Shown: positions 17,436 to 28,035 of the stretch, piece by piece
Numbering within the stretch: position 1 is the stretch's first letter
How the letters are laid out: each line of letters begins with the position of its first letter
Source of the DNA: Flagellimonas oceani
GTDB lineage: Bacteria; Bacteroidota; Bacteroidia; Flavobacteriales; Flavobacteriaceae
Direction: 5' to 3'
Assembly: GCF_011068285.1 (NCBI RefSeq)
Contig: NZ_CP049616.1
Location: forward strand, 662,501-726,500
Length of the DNA stretch: 64,000 nucleotides
Notes under the pieces: generated by a model
Seen by the model: only the letters and a program-made list of their open reading frames with translations
Told to the model about the DNA's origin: nothing
Databases searched by the model: none
Program-made: the position numbers and the translations under genes

Positions 17436-17596
17436 TCCGAAGTTTACTTGGCTTCAACAAAAAAATCAAAAAAATATTAAATCCTGGGTAGGGTATTTAC
17501 ATTTTGGATTGTTCCATAGGTGTAAATAGCTATGAAAATTTAAATTTTGAGTTGGTTAACTCATATGTTTAGGTTGGTTTTGATTTTATTGAAAAG

Positions 17597-17622
17597 CTCC
17601 GGAGTGGTTCCCGGAGTTTTTT
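17597..17622 (+). terminator. rho-independent terminator after bshC
   Basis: CTCCGG (17597-17602), an 8-base loop, CCGGAG (17611-17616), then six T residues (17617-17622). It ends 20 bases before the convergent pgmB stop codon. Confidence 0.8.
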
Positions 17623-17641
17623 GCTTTTAAGGCGAAAGCAT

Positions 17642-18301
17642 TTAAAACAACTCCTTGAAATGCGATTTTACCTCGAAAAGTGTCGCCTGCTTCATGGTTT
17701 CAAATCTTATATCGGCATGCCCCACACGCTCTTCCGGGCCAATTCCCACACTATGGAACTTTCCTGCTTTGGCCGCATCGATTCCTTTTTCCGCATCTTC
17801 AAAAACGATACAGTTTTCGGGTCGCAATCCCAATTTTTCCGAAGCATATAGAAAAATATCAGGTGCAGGTTTACTTTTGGAAACACTGTTGCCATCGCCA
17901 ATTACATCAAAAAAGTGAACAGCATTGAGCTGCTTAAGGACCTTGTTGGCATTTTTACTTGCACTTCCCAGCGCAACGCTGAATCCTTCCGAACGTAAAT
18001 GGGTCAAGAGTTCCCTGGCACCTGGGAGATAATCATCCGGCGTCATGTCGTCGAGGCTCTCTACATAAATGTCATTTTTTTTCGTGGCCAGTTCAACCAC
18101 GGTAGCTTCGTCCAAGGAAACCCCGTTGTGGTCCATGATTACTTTTATGGAATCCATCCTTGAAATACCCCTCAATTTTTCATTGAGTTCACGGTCAAAC
18201 TTCCAGTTCATTTCGTCTGACAATTTTTTCCACGCATCATAGTGCAGTTCGGCGGTGTCCGTTATCACACCATCCAAATCAAAAATGAATCCCTTAATCA
18301 T
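17642..18301 (-). CDS. pgmB: beta-phosphoglucomutase
   Basis: A 219-residue HAD-superfamily enzyme converting beta-glucose 1-phosphate to glucose 6-phosphate after maltose or trehalose phosphorolysis. Motif I is FIFDLDGVITDTAELH with the phosphorylated D8 and the general acid/base D10; the cap has the RLR-like GISRMDSI loop; motif II is LGSASKN; the lysine lies in KSKPAPDIF and motif IV in VFEDAEKGIDAAK. In Flavobacteriaceae pgmB often sits in a maltose locus with GH65 phosphorylase; here it stands alone between bshC and guaA. glgB and a GH31 glucosidase are 43 kb away. Confidence 0.9.
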   Translation of the reverse strand: MIKGFIFDLDGVITDTAELHYDAWKKLSDEMNWKFDRELNEKLRGISRMDSIKVIMDHNGVSLDEATVVELATKKNDIYVESLDDMTPDDYLPGARELLTHLRSEGFSVALGSASKNANKVLKQLNAVHFFDVIGDGNSVSKSKPAPDIFLYASEKLGLRPENCIVFEDAEKGIDAAKAGKFHSVGIGPEERVGHADIRFETMKQATLFEVKSHFKELF

Positions 18302-18364
18302 GGTCGGTTCAATTTAAAACGCAAAGAAATAATGAAATCCATTAAGAAAAAAACTATATAAGAG

Positions 18365-18424
18365 CGGGTTCTTTTTAAAAAGAAAATGGGGCATGCCCCA
18401 AAATAATGGATTGTTGATAACCCG
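18365..18424. repeat. nested palindromes in the pgmB-guaA divergent gap
   Basis: Two perfect palindromes lie side by side: TTCTTTTTAAAAAGAA (18369-18384) and TGGGGCATGCCCCA (18387-18400). They are enclosed by inverted arms CGGGTT (18365-18370) and AACCCG (18419-18424). The block lies upstream of the guaA promoter, between divergent genes, so operator use or a cruciform-forming element are both possible. No terminator role is expected because no gene ends here. Confidence 0.5.
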
Positions 18425-18447
18425 TTGGAATTACTTCATGTAAAAAC

Positions 18448-18504
18448 TTGTCATAAATATCCTTTAAAAGATACTTTTGCAACTAAAGCAAATTGCTATT
18501 TTTG
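18448..18504 (+). promoter_or_regulatory. guaA promoter region with two -7 boxes
   Basis: The best promoter is TTG (18448-18450), a 21-base spacer and TACTTTTG (18472-18479), which would start transcription near 18486. A second exact box, TATTTTTG (18497-18504), has a TTTG 17 bases upstream (18476-18479) but lies only three bases before ATG 18508, so it could only give a leaderless message. Confidence 0.55.
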
Positions 18505-18507
18505 CCC

Positions 18508-20040
18508 ATGCATAACAACGTACTCATCCTAGACTTTGGTTCCCAGTACACACAATTGATCGCGAGACGCGTTAGGGAACTCAACATTTATTCAGAAATC
18601 AAGCCGTACAACAAGCTGCCCGAAAACCTATCGGATTACAAGGCTGTAATTCTTTCAGGTTCGCCGTCATCGGTACGTTCCGAACAGGCGCCCCATCCGG
18701 ATTTATCTCAAATAAAAGGGAAAAAACCTTTGTTGGGTATATGCTACGGTGCGCAATATCTGTCCCATTTTCATGGGGGCAATGTAGCGCCTTCCGCAAC
18801 CCGGGAATATGGTCGTGCCAATCTTTCCTATGTAAAGGATGGTGAGGATTTCCTTGAGGGTATCGGGGAAGGTAGCCAAGTATGGATGAGCCATAGCGAT
18901 ACCATTAAGGAACTTCCCGAAGGAGCTGTCCGGTTGGCAAGTACGCACGATGTGGAGAATGCCGCATATAAAATTGATGGGGAGATTACCTACGGGATTC
19001 AGTTTCATCCCGAAGTTTACCATACTTCGGACGGAAAACAACTGTTGAAAAACTTTTTGGTGAACATTGCCGGTTTGGAGCAGGATTGGACCCCGGATGC
19101 CTTTGTGGAAACCACTGTTGAGGAATTGCGCAGAGAGATAGGTGATGAAAAGGTAATTTTAGGACTGTCCGGCGGTGTGGATTCCAGTGTTGCGGCCATG
19201 TTATTGCACAAGGCCATTGGTGACCACCTGTACTGTATTTTTGTAAATAACGGACTTTTGCGCAAAAATGAGTTCGAAAGTGTTTTGGACCAATACAAAC
19301 ACATGGGCCTTAACGTAAAGGGAGTGGATGCTTCGGCACGCTTTTTGGATGCCCTGAAAGGAGAATCCGACCCCGAAGGAAAAAGAAAGATCATCGGAAG
19401 GGTCTTTATCGAGGTTTTTGATGATGAGTCCCACCAAGTGGAAAATGCGAAGTGGCTCGCCCAAGGCACCATTTATCCAGATAGGATTGAATCCGTTTCT
19501 GCGAGCGGAGGACCATCAGCAGTAATCAAAAGTCATCATAACGTTGGTGGTTTGCCCGATTACATGAAGTTGAAAATAGTGGAGCCCTTGAAAATGTTGT
19601 TCAAGGATGAGGTAAGACGGGTAGGTGCAAGTATGGACATGCCCCCAGAAATTTTGGGAAGACATCCATTTCCCGGTCCTGGTCTCGGAATTCGTATCTT
19701 GGGAGATATAACTGCGGAAAAGGTGGCGATCTTACAGGAAGTGGACGCCATTTTTATTGATGGATTGAAAAAATGGGGACTTTATGACAAGGTTTGGCAG
19801 GCCGGAGCCATGCTTTTGCCCGTAGATAGTGTGGGAGTTATGGGAGATGAGCGTACGTATGAAAAATGTGTAGCGCTCAGAGCGGTTGAAAGTACGGATG
19901 GTATGACCGCGGATTGGGTGAATTTGCCCTACGAATTCCTGCAAAAAACCTCGAACGATATAATAAACAAGGTTAAAGGCGTTAATAGAGTGGTGTACGA
20001 CATTAGTTCAAAACCACCGGCAACTATAGAATGGGAATGA
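18508..20040 (+). CDS. guaA: GMP synthase (glutamine-hydrolysing)
   Basis: A 510-residue enzyme that turns XMP into GMP using glutamine and ATP. ATG 18508 ([14 protein letters not shown]) is chosen over the TTG at 18493 because it matches the family N-terminus. The class I glutamine amidotransferase domain has C79 (LLGICYGAQ) and the histidine-glutamate pair in FHPEVYH. The ATP-pyrophosphatase domain has the P-loop [11 protein letters not shown], and the dimerisation domain ends in the typical [11 protein letters not shown]. First gene of an operon: its stop codon overlaps the next start as ATGA. Confidence 0.96.
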   Translation: MHNNVLILDFGSQYTQLIARRVRELNIYSEIKPYNKLPENLSDYKAVILSGSPSSVRSEQAPHPDLSQIKGKKPLLGICYGAQYLSHFHGGNVAPSATREYGRANLSYVKDGEDFLEGIGEGSQVWMSHSDTIKELPEGAVRLASTHDVENAAYKIDGEITYGIQFHPEVYHTSDGKQLLKNFLVNIAGLEQDWTPDAFVETTVEELRREIGDEKVILGLSGGVDSSVAAMLLHKAIGDHLYCIFVNNGLLRKNEFESVLDQYKHMGLNVKGVDASARFLDALKGESDPEGKRKIIGRVFIEVFDDESHQVENAKWLAQGTIYPDRIESVSASGGPSAVIKSHHNVGGLPDYMKLKIVEPLKMLFKDEVRRVGASMDMPPEILGRHPFPGPGLGIRILGDITAEKVAILQEVDAIFIDGLKKWGLYDKVWQAGAMLLPVDSVGVMGDERTYEKCVALRAVESTDGMTADWVNLPYEFLQKTSNDIINKVKGVNRVVYDISSKPPATIEWE

Positions 20041-22229
20041 AAAAATATATGTTACAACTGGTTTTTACCATGGTCTTTTTTTTGGCCTTGGTGCCGGTTT
20101 CTGCGCAAAACTATGCAACGCATGCTGTAAAGAAAGGGGAAACCCTGAAGAGTATTTCACAAAAATACAGGGTTACGCCCTACAGCATATTGCAGGCCAA
20201 CAAGGAAATTAAAAATGCTTCCGATGTCAAGGAAAATACTATCCTTATAATTCCTTTGACAGGTAAGGTTACGGAAACCAAACCTGAGCAGAAACCTGTG
20301 AACAAAGCCGAAGAGCAGGAGGAGGAAGAGGTAAAGCCAATCCGTTTTATACGGCATAGGGTAAAGCGAAAGGAGACCATATTTGGTATCACAAAAAAAT
20401 ATAACATTACCCAAGATCAACTCAAAAGATACAATACCAATCTGTATTCGGAGACCCTTGATCGTAAAATGATACTTCAGATTCCAGTATTCCCCGAGGT
20501 TGACCCCAATGAGGAAAAAGAACTGGATTTTGAGACCTATACCGTACAGCCCAAGGAAACACGATGGAGCGTTGCCCATAAATACGGAATAAGTGTGGAC
20601 AGCCTTTTGATATTGAACCCTGAACTGGACAAAAACACCAATTATTTGGCTGCCGGCCAAGAATTGAAATTGCCAAGGCCCAAGGGCGACAGTTTGAAGG
20701 AGCAAAAAACCGAACTTTTCACTTCGTATACCGTACCTCCCAAAATGACACTTTACAGTTTGGGAAGGGAATACGGTATTCCGACCGACTCCATTGTTAG
20801 GCTCAACCCAGAGATCATGAAGCAGGGTGGTCTAAAAGAAGGTATGGTGGTAAGGCTTCCCAAAAAGAGGGACCGTGAAGGAGAGGTAAATACCGAGAAT
20901 TTTATTTTTTACGAGGTAAAGCCCAAGCAAAATATCTTTAGGATTACACAAAACCTTAAAATCACAAGGGAAGAATTGTTCCGATTGAACCCAGCGCTCG
21001 AAAATGGCCTGAAAGCTGGAATGGTGCTAAAACTACCAAAGGAAAAAGCCGAAGAACTTGAGGTGAAAAATGCCTTGGTTCTGGATAAAATCAATTTGGT
21101 GGACAGCATCGATGTAAAGAACAGGCCCAAACTTGTTTTTATGCTTCCTTTTAGGCTGGACAAGGTCAATGTGGCCGATACCGAAAAAACTGAAGAGCTC
21201 ATCAAAAACCGTAGGGACTTGGCGCTGAGCCTCGGATTTTATACCGGTGCCATGGTGGCTTTGGATTCCATTAAAAAGTTAGGGGTCTCCGTGGACGTAA
21301 AGACCTACGATACCCAACTGGACCAAGCCAAGGTCAAGGAAATTCTTTTCAGGGAAAACTTGAGTGGTGTGGATGCCATTATAGGGCCATTGGCAGCTGG
21401 GCCTTTGGATGAGGTTGCCGTACAAGCGGCCTCAAAAAGAATCCCGGTGATCGCCCCAATTTCGTCGGACAGTAAATTGAGCCACAACAATGTGTTCTTT
21501 TCAGTGCCAAGGGATGCCGTGCTCCGGGAAAAGTTACTGTCCTATATGGAAAAAATCCATAAGAACGAGAATGTGATCATCATTGCCGATTCTACCCATC
21601 AAGTAGCACACGACTCCATTTTGAGCAAATTTCCGGCGGCACAGATTGCAAAGGTTATCGATAATAAATCATTGCATTTAGATCGTTTCCTCGTCAAACT
21701 TTCCAACGAAAAGGAAAACTGGGTTTTCTTGGAAACCGACCAGCCCAATATGGTGGCCAGTGTCACCTCCATCTTGAACTCCGCCAATACCCGGATTGGA
21801 GAAACCGATACCGGAAAACAGATCAAGGTTCGCATGTTCACTACCAGTTATAATGGGGCCTTTGAGGATGATGCAGTATCAAAAGCGCATTTGTCCAACC
21901 TTAGGTTCACCTATCCATCCTTCTATAAAGAAAGCGGTAACGATACTTTCGTAAGCGCATATACCAAAAAATACGATGGTCTTTTGCCGGATAGATACGC
22001 TGTGCGAGGGTTTGATGTGACCATGGATGTGCTATTAAAGCTCGCGTACAAGAAAAATCTTTTTGAGACCTCCAAATATATCGGGCTAACGGAATATTCC
22101 GGAAATGGTTTTGATTATTTGAATGATTGGACCTCTGGATATTTTAACAGGGCATGTTATATTATGGAGTACAATAACTTAACGATCAAGGAAGTAGAGC
22201 CAAAAAATGACGTCAAAAGTAACTTATAA
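20037..22229 (+). CDS. multi-LysM protein with periplasmic-binding-protein-like domain
   Basis: ATG 20037 overlaps the guaA stop (ATGA) and gives a clean signal peptide ([24 protein letters not shown]), so I prefer it to ATG 20031. About 730 residues. Five LysM-type repeats lie at roughly 27-73, 103-150, 165-215, 230-280 and 290-335, with cores such as [20 protein letters not shown] and [19 protein letters not shown]. From ~360 to the end the protein looks like a type 1 periplasmic binding protein fold ([11 protein letters not shown] ... [14 protein letters not shown] ... [11 protein letters not shown] ... FRLTYPSF-like). LysM binds peptidoglycan, so it should be periplasmic and wall-bound; the ligand of the second domain is unknown. 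Confidence 0.85.
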   Translation: MKKYMLQLVFTMVFFLALVPVSAQNYATHAVKKGETLKSISQKYRVTPYSILQANKEIKNASDVKENTILIIPLTGKVTETKPEQKPVNKAEEQEEEEVKPIRFIRHRVKRKETIFGITKKYNITQDQLKRYNTNLYSETLDRKMILQIPVFPEVDPNEEKELDFETYTVQPKETRWSVAHKYGISVDSLLILNPELDKNTNYLAAGQELKLPRPKGDSLKEQKTELFTSYTVPPKMTLYSLGREYGIPTDSIVRLNPEIMKQGGLKEGMVVRLPKKRDREGEVNTENFIFYEVKPKQNIFRITQNLKITREELFRLNPALENGLKAGMVLKLPKEKAEELEVKNALVLDKINLVDSIDVKNRPKLVFMLPFRLDKVNVADTEKTEELIKNRRDLALSLGFYTGAMVALDSIKKLGVSVDVKTYDTQLDQAKVKEILFRENLSGVDAIIGPLAAGPLDEVAVQAASKRIPVIAPISSDSKLSHNNVFFSVPRDAVLREKLLSYMEKIHKNENVIIIADSTHQVAHDSILSKFPAAQIAKVIDNKSLHLDRFLVKLSNEKENWVFLETDQPNMVASVTSILNSANTRIGETDTGKQIKVRMFTTSYNGAFEDDAVSKAHLSNLRFTYPSFYKESGNDTFVSAYTKKYDGLLPDRYAVRGFDVTMDVLLKLAYKKNLFETSKYIGLTEYSGNGFDYLNDWTSGYFNRACYIMEYNNLTIKEVEPKNDVKSNL

Positions 22230-22611
22230 CGGAAATCTTCGTACAACCTGCGTGCACATACGTTCCGGCAGCGAATACATTACCGATGCCCCTGTGGACA
22301 ACAACGGAAAAGGTGAAGCGTTTTCGCCCACCGATACCGTGGCCACGGGCCTTGCCAATTGTATGATGACCATGATGGGCATTAAGGCCCGCGATATGGA
22401 CGTGGATTTAACAGGGTCCACCGCTGAGGTGACCAAGCACATGGCGGCCGACCCAAGACGGATTTCCAAGATTGAGGTCACATTTGAAATGCCTGCGGCC
22501 TTGTCCGAAAAGCAAAGAAAAATTTTGATGCATACCGCCAACACCTGTCCGGTGCATTATAGCCTTCATCCCGATATTGAAAAGGTAATCGAATTCAATT
22601 GGACAAAATAA
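22207..22611 (+). CDS. OsmC family peroxiredoxin-like protein
   Basis: A 134-residue OsmC/Ohr-superfamily protein. The two redox cysteines are C52 (GLANCMMTMMG) and C114 (ANTCPVHYSL), the standard pair that reduces organic hydroperoxides or acts as a thiol peroxidase. It is cytosolic and lacks a signal peptide. The gene overlaps the end of the LysM gene by 23 bases and its own end overlaps the following DUF922 frame by 13 bases, so the four genes guaA to DUF922 are probably one transcript. Whether it is OsmC- or Ohr-like is not settled. Confidence 0.88.
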   Translation: MTSKVTYNGNLRTTCVHIRSGSEYITDAPVDNNGKGEAFSPTDTVATGLANCMMTMMGIKARDMDVDLTGSTAEVTKHMAADPRRISKIEVTFEMPAALSEKQRKILMHTANTCPVHYSLHPDIEKVIEFNWTK

Positions 22612-23138
22612 TCTCCATAGGATGTATTTTTCTACTTGTTTTTTTTGGAATCGCACAAGAAATCGAGCAGGGAGTTCCATGGAGCGAAGATATAAGGCTT
22701 ACTTGGGCCGATTTTAAGGGAAAAGTGCCCCCGGGCGAACCAACGGCAGCAACCACCGCAAGCGGTATCAGTTATTCCTATTCGGCCAATTTGCTGCACC
22801 ACGAGGTTAAACTGGATTTTGAGGTGAACGCTTATTTCTATCCGAACGAATCATGGTACAAGCCCCAATTGTGCAACGAGAACACCTTGGCCCACGAACA
22901 ACTTCATTTTGACATTACCGAAATTTTTGCACGTAAAATGCGCAACAAGCTACATAGAACATCCTTTTCCGATGATGTAAAAGCTGAGGTACGTAAGATT
23001 TATAAAGACATTCTCAAAGAACTGCAAGAGTACCAAGAGCGTTACGATTGGGAAACCAACTTTTCCAGAAACCGTGAAAAACAGGCAGAGTGGAACCAAA
23101 AGATTGCTGAAGCCCTTAAAAATCAATCAAATCCCTAA
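22599..23138 (+). CDS. DUF922-type putative zinc protease, exported
   Basis: A 179-residue protein whose only start giving a signal peptide (MDKIISIGCIFLLVFFGIAQ) is TTG 22599, inside the end of osmC. The mature domain carries H99-E100-Q-L-H103 (LAHEQLHFD), a zincin HExxH motif, and begins with the VPWSEDIRLTWADFKG segment seen in DUF922 proteins. The C-terminal half is helical and charged. It probably acts in the periplasm; substrate unknown. Last gene of the guaA operon, and its final 23 bases overlap the convergent XRE gene. The TTG start is unusual but no ATG is available. Confidence 0.7.
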   Translation: MDKIISIGCIFLLVFFGIAQEIEQGVPWSEDIRLTWADFKGKVPPGEPTAATTASGISYSYSANLLHHEVKLDFEVNAYFYPNESWYKPQLCNENTLAHEQLHFDITEIFARKMRNKLHRTSFSDDVKAEVRKIYKDILKELQEYQERYDWETNFSRNREKQAEWNQKIAEALKNQSNP

Positions 23139-23340
23139 CTTTTAATTCCATAGCATCGGCCAAAGCTTTAAGAGTGCAAATTGAAGTGTTGATGTCCCCT
23201 TTTTCAATAGAGTTTATTTGACTACGAGATATGTTTGACTCGTAGGAGAGATCATAGGTAGAGATGCCTTTTTGTTTTCTGATTTCCTTGATTCTTTTAC
23301 CAAGGGCTTTCAGGTATTTTTCATCTCTAATTTTAGTCAT
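23116..23340 (-). CDS. small XRE-family transcriptional regulator
   Basis: A 74-residue Cro/CI-type helix-turn-helix protein consisting of little more than the DNA-binding domain: LGKRIKEIRKQKGISTYDLSYESNISRSQINSIEKGD, with the recognition helix SRSQINSIE. There is no sensor domain. It is divergent from a 65-residue protein; the 56-base gap holds inverted repeats around a -7 box, so auto-repression and control of that neighbour are likely but not shown. The 3' end overlaps the DUF922 gene. Confidence 0.88.
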   Translation of the reverse strand: MTKIRDEKYLKALGKRIKEIRKQKGISTYDLSYESNISRSQINSIEKGDINTSICTLKALADAMELKVRDLIDF

Positions 23341-23341
23341 G

Positions 23342-23378
23342 GGTCTAAAGTCTCATATTTTGTTTAGATTTGTAGACC
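23342..23378. promoter_or_regulatory. divergent operator/promoter between XRE gene and small protein gene
   Basis: GGTCTA (23342-23347) and TAGACC (23373-23378) form inverted arms. Inside them TCTAAA (23344-23349) and TTTAGA (23363-23368) are a second inverted pair. The + strand box TAGATTTG (23365-23372) is an exact -7 match for the 23397 gene. The overlap suggests a binding site for the XRE protein. Confidence 0.45.
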
Positions 23379-23396
23379 TATATATCGTACTATATT

Positions 23397-23594
23397 ATGA
23401 TGAACACTAATCAATTGGACGAGTTGTCCCAAATAATCGAGAATCGTTATGGTACCCCTGAAACTTTGGCAAATTGGTTGGATCTAGCCGTGGAAATGTT
23501 GTTCTATGTGGAAGAAGACACTTTTTCCAGAGACGAGTTACAGGAAGTGGCCACGGCAATCAGGGGAGTGGTCAGGGTTTTGAGGTCAGCGTGA
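23397..23594 (+). CDS. small acidic protein of unknown function
   Basis: A 65-residue, mostly helical acidic protein (MMNTNQLDELSQIIENRYGT at the start, then a WLDLAVEMLFYVEED helix). I do not recognise it. It has its own exact -7 box 25 bases upstream and faces the XRE regulator across a 56-base gap. The start may be either of the two ATG codons at 23397 and 23400. Such a regulator/small acidic protein pair could be a control switch or a toxin-antitoxin-like pair, but there is no toxin motif. Confidence 0.6.
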   Translation: MMNTNQLDELSQIIENRYGTPETLANWLDLAVEMLFYVEEDTFSRDELQEVATAIRGVVRVLRSA

Positions 23595-23650
23595 TTTATA
23601 GCAAAACAAACCTTGAACATCTATCTTTTTAGCATCAACTCTGCTGCAAT

Positions 23651-24988
23651 CTACACGGCCAAATCTTCACTTTTCAATTTTAAATCTTGCTTTTTCATTC
23701 GCATCAATAAAGCAAAGCCAAAGGTAAGTACCCCAACACGCCCCAGGAACATCAATAGGATGATAAGCGATTTACCTACCCCTGATAGGTCGGCGGTGAT
23801 TCCTGTGCTTAAACCTACGGTTCCAAGCGCAGAGGCCACCTCAAAAAGGATTTTATCAAAATTGGATTGTTCGGTAAAGGAAAGCAAAAAGCTGAAAAGA
23901 AAAATCATCGATGTATAGAGAATAAAGGTGGATGTCGCCACAAAAAGGCGTTCCAAGGGAATGGTCCTTTTCAAAAAAGTTATTTTTTTCTGACCGAGCA
24001 ACCGACTTTTTAAAATGGCGACCATAGCGGTCAATGTAGTTATCTTCATCCCACCGGCGGTACCGGATGGCGACGCCCCGATGTACATCAAAAAAATGGT
24101 CAAAAGGAGGAGTGGCAATGAGAGCGAACCGATCGGCACCGTGTTGAACCCAACAGTGGTCATGGAGGTCATCGATTGGAAAAAGGCTTCCATCAACCGG
24201 TGTTCGGATGCTTTTACAAGGGGTTCCGTAAAATAAAACAGCAACGTGCCGATCCCCAGTAGAATTATAAATCCATATATTATAATCTTAGAAGTAAAGG
24301 TAATCGCATTTGACTTTCCCATGATTCTGTACCAAACATCGGTAATCACAATAAAACCAAGGGACCCTGCAATCGCTAAGACGGAAATGGTCCAATTGAT
24401 GAGGGTATTTTCGGAAAAGCTCTCAAAACTATCATTAAATAGGCTGAAACCGGCCGTACAAAAGGAAGAAACGCTATGGAATAGTGAAAACCATACGCCT
24501 TTTAGGCCCGTAATTCCCTCATTGTGAAAAGCTATGTAAAAGGAAATGGTGCCCAAAAACTCCATGACCAATGTAAAATAAACAACACTTTTTATAAAAT
24601 CCTTGATTTGAATGGTGGCGGGCATGGTGAATTCCGCGCCAATAATTTTTTGGTGCCATCTGGTAATGCGTTTGGTCGTGAAGAGCAGGTAATACGTGGT
24701 CAGGGTCATATAACCAATCCCGCCGAGCTGAATAAGTATCATAATGATGAACTGCCCAAAAAAATTGTAAGAGTCAAATATGCTTATCGTTACAAGTCCG
24801 GTGGTTGAAATGGCCGAAGTTGAAATGAATAGGTTGTCCAGAAAGGCGACATCGGTTTTATGAAAAAGCGGGATCGATAACAATAGAAACCCTACCAGGG
24901 TGTACAAAAAAAAGCCCCAGACTAAATTTAGTTGGGGAGATTTACTTATCTGGAACCTTTTGTATCTGGATTGAATTGTACTGAACAT
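23651..24988 (-). CDS. TrkH/KtrB-type potassium transporter
   Basis: A 445-residue inner-membrane protein with four membrane-pore-membrane repeats. The four selectivity-filter segments are visible: TSAISTTGLVT, SVSSFCTAGFSLF, SMTSMTTVGFNT and ASALGTVGLSTG, each with its filter glycine. The short length and lack of extra N-terminal helices favour KtrB over TrkH. These channels work with a cytosolic RCK ring protein (KtrA/TrkA), which is not adjacent. An exact -7 box lies at 25015-25022 on this strand. Confidence 0.9.
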   Translation of the reverse strand: MFSTIQSRYKRFQISKSPQLNLVWGFFLYTLVGFLLLSIPLFHKTDVAFLDNLFISTSAISTTGLVTISIFDSYNFFGQFIIMILIQLGGIGYMTLTTYYLLFTTKRITRWHQKIIGAEFTMPATIQIKDFIKSVVYFTLVMEFLGTISFYIAFHNEGITGLKGVWFSLFHSVSSFCTAGFSLFNDSFESFSENTLINWTISVLAIAGSLGFIVITDVWYRIMGKSNAITFTSKIIIYGFIILLGIGTLLFYFTEPLVKASEHRLMEAFFQSMTSMTTVGFNTVPIGSLSLPLLLLTIFLMYIGASPSGTAGGMKITTLTAMVAILKSRLLGQKKITFLKRTIPLERLFVATSTFILYTSMIFLFSFLLSFTEQSNFDKILFEVASALGTVGLSTGITADLSGVGKSLIILLMFLGRVGVLTFGFALLMRMKKQDLKLKSEDLAV

Positions 24989-25014
24989 CGTGGTTTTGAT
25001 TTCAAATATTCAAA

Positions 25015-25022
25015 CAAATCTA
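25015..25022 (-). promoter_or_regulatory. -7 box of the potassium transporter gene
   Basis: TAGATTTG on the - strand, an exact TAnnTTTG match, 27 bases upstream of ATG 24988. No clear TTG -33 element. Confidence 0.4.
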
Positions 25023-25137
25023 AGACCGAATTTTGAATAACGCATCACGGCTTCGTTAAATTCAACCAGCGCATGTGCGATAGATTTTATAAACGTGGCA
25101 ATAGCAGTAGCCACATATCAGAATTTAATGACGAAAA

Positions 25138-26001
25138 CTAAACATCACACCGCATAAACCCATCCTTTAATGCCGCGATCTTATCCTCCCAGGTAACGAT
25201 AAACTCTTGGGCCACGTAGCCCTTAAAACCCGTAGCATGTATCGCTTTTATGATGGCAGGGTAATAAAGTTCCTGTGTTTCATCAATCTCATGCCTACCG
25301 GGAACGCCCGCCGTGTGGTAGTGCCCAAAATAGGGATGGTAGTTTTGAATACTTCGGATAATGTCGCCTTCTTGGATCTGCATGTGGTAGATATCGAACA
25401 ACAATTTAAAATTATCGCTGCCCAAATGCTTGCACAGTTCCACACCCCACAAAGAATTGTCGCACATATAATCCGGATGGTTCACTTGGTTGAACAGTTC
25501 CATTTGGATGACCACACCATGTTTTTCCGCCAAGGGCATGATCTGCGAAAGTCCGTCAACGCAATTTTGCAGCCCTACATAATCGTTCATGCCATTACGG
25601 TTGCCGCTAAAACAGATAAGGTTGGTGTAACCGGCTTCGGCCACCTTCGGAATCATTTCCGTATAGTTTTTTATAAGCTGCTCGTGGTATTTGGGATTGT
25701 TCCAGCCTTCGGTCAAACTAATTTCGGCCCCATTGCACATGGAACAATGGATGTCGTATTTTTTCAAGATGTGCCATCTATCCGGTCCCACCAAATCAAT
25801 GGCCTTAACGCCGAGCTCGTTGAGGGTCTTTAAAAAATCTTCGAAGGGAATATCGTTAAAGCACCATTCACAAACACTGTGGTTGATGTTGCCCTTGAGT
25901 TTGAATTCTTTGGTTTGCCCTTGAGCAGCAGTCATGGCAGAGGCTGAAGCCAGACCTGCAGACCCAACAGCGGCCGTGGCTATAAAATTTCTACGTTTCA
26001 T
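25138..26001 (-). CDS. Tat-exported sugar isomerase/TIM-barrel protein (hydroxypyruvate isomerase-like)
   Basis: A 287-residue AP endonuclease 2/xylose isomerase-like TIM barrel. The N-terminus (MKRRNFIATAAVGSAGLASA) is a twin-arginine-like signal, so it should be periplasmic. Barrel motifs match the hydroxypyruvate isomerase (Hyi) group: NHSVCEWCF, MELFNQVNHPDYMCD (metal-binding glutamate), LLFDIYHMQIQEGD (metal-binding aspartate and histidine), GHYHTAGVPGRHEID and a late QEF. Reaction and substrate are not known. It is divergent from the DUF3820 gene, with 43 bases between starts. Confidence 0.82.
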   Translation of the reverse strand: MKRRNFIATAAVGSAGLASASAMTAAQGQTKEFKLKGNINHSVCEWCFNDIPFEDFLKTLNELGVKAIDLVGPDRWHILKKYDIHCSMCNGAEISLTEGWNNPKYHEQLIKNYTEMIPKVAEAGYTNLICFSGNRNGMNDYVGLQNCVDGLSQIMPLAEKHGVVIQMELFNQVNHPDYMCDNSLWGVELCKHLGSDNFKLLFDIYHMQIQEGDIIRSIQNYHPYFGHYHTAGVPGRHEIDETQELYYPAIIKAIHATGFKGYVAQEFIVTWEDKIAALKDGFMRCDV

Positions 26002-26044
26002 TTTACGGATTTGTTCTCGGAAAGATAGTATTTTAGACCTAGAT

Positions 26045-27995
<1,951 letters not shown>

Positions 27996-28035
27996 CCACC
28001 TGAAATAGCAATAAATATTTCTCTAAATACTATTC

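Noticed and set aside
17642..18301. pgmB as part of a polysaccharide utilisation locus
   Set aside because: No SusC/SusD pair, GH65 phosphorylase or sugar transporter is next to it; the neighbours are bshC and guaA.
18306..18313. GGTTCAAT near the pgmB start, matching one arm of the M14 peptidase operator
   Set aside because: A single eight-base half-site without its inverted partner is expected by chance in a window of this size.
25095..25114. GTGGC / GCCAC inverted repeat downstream of the TIM-barrel gene
   Set aside because: Only five base pairs and no clear T-run; too weak to call a terminator.
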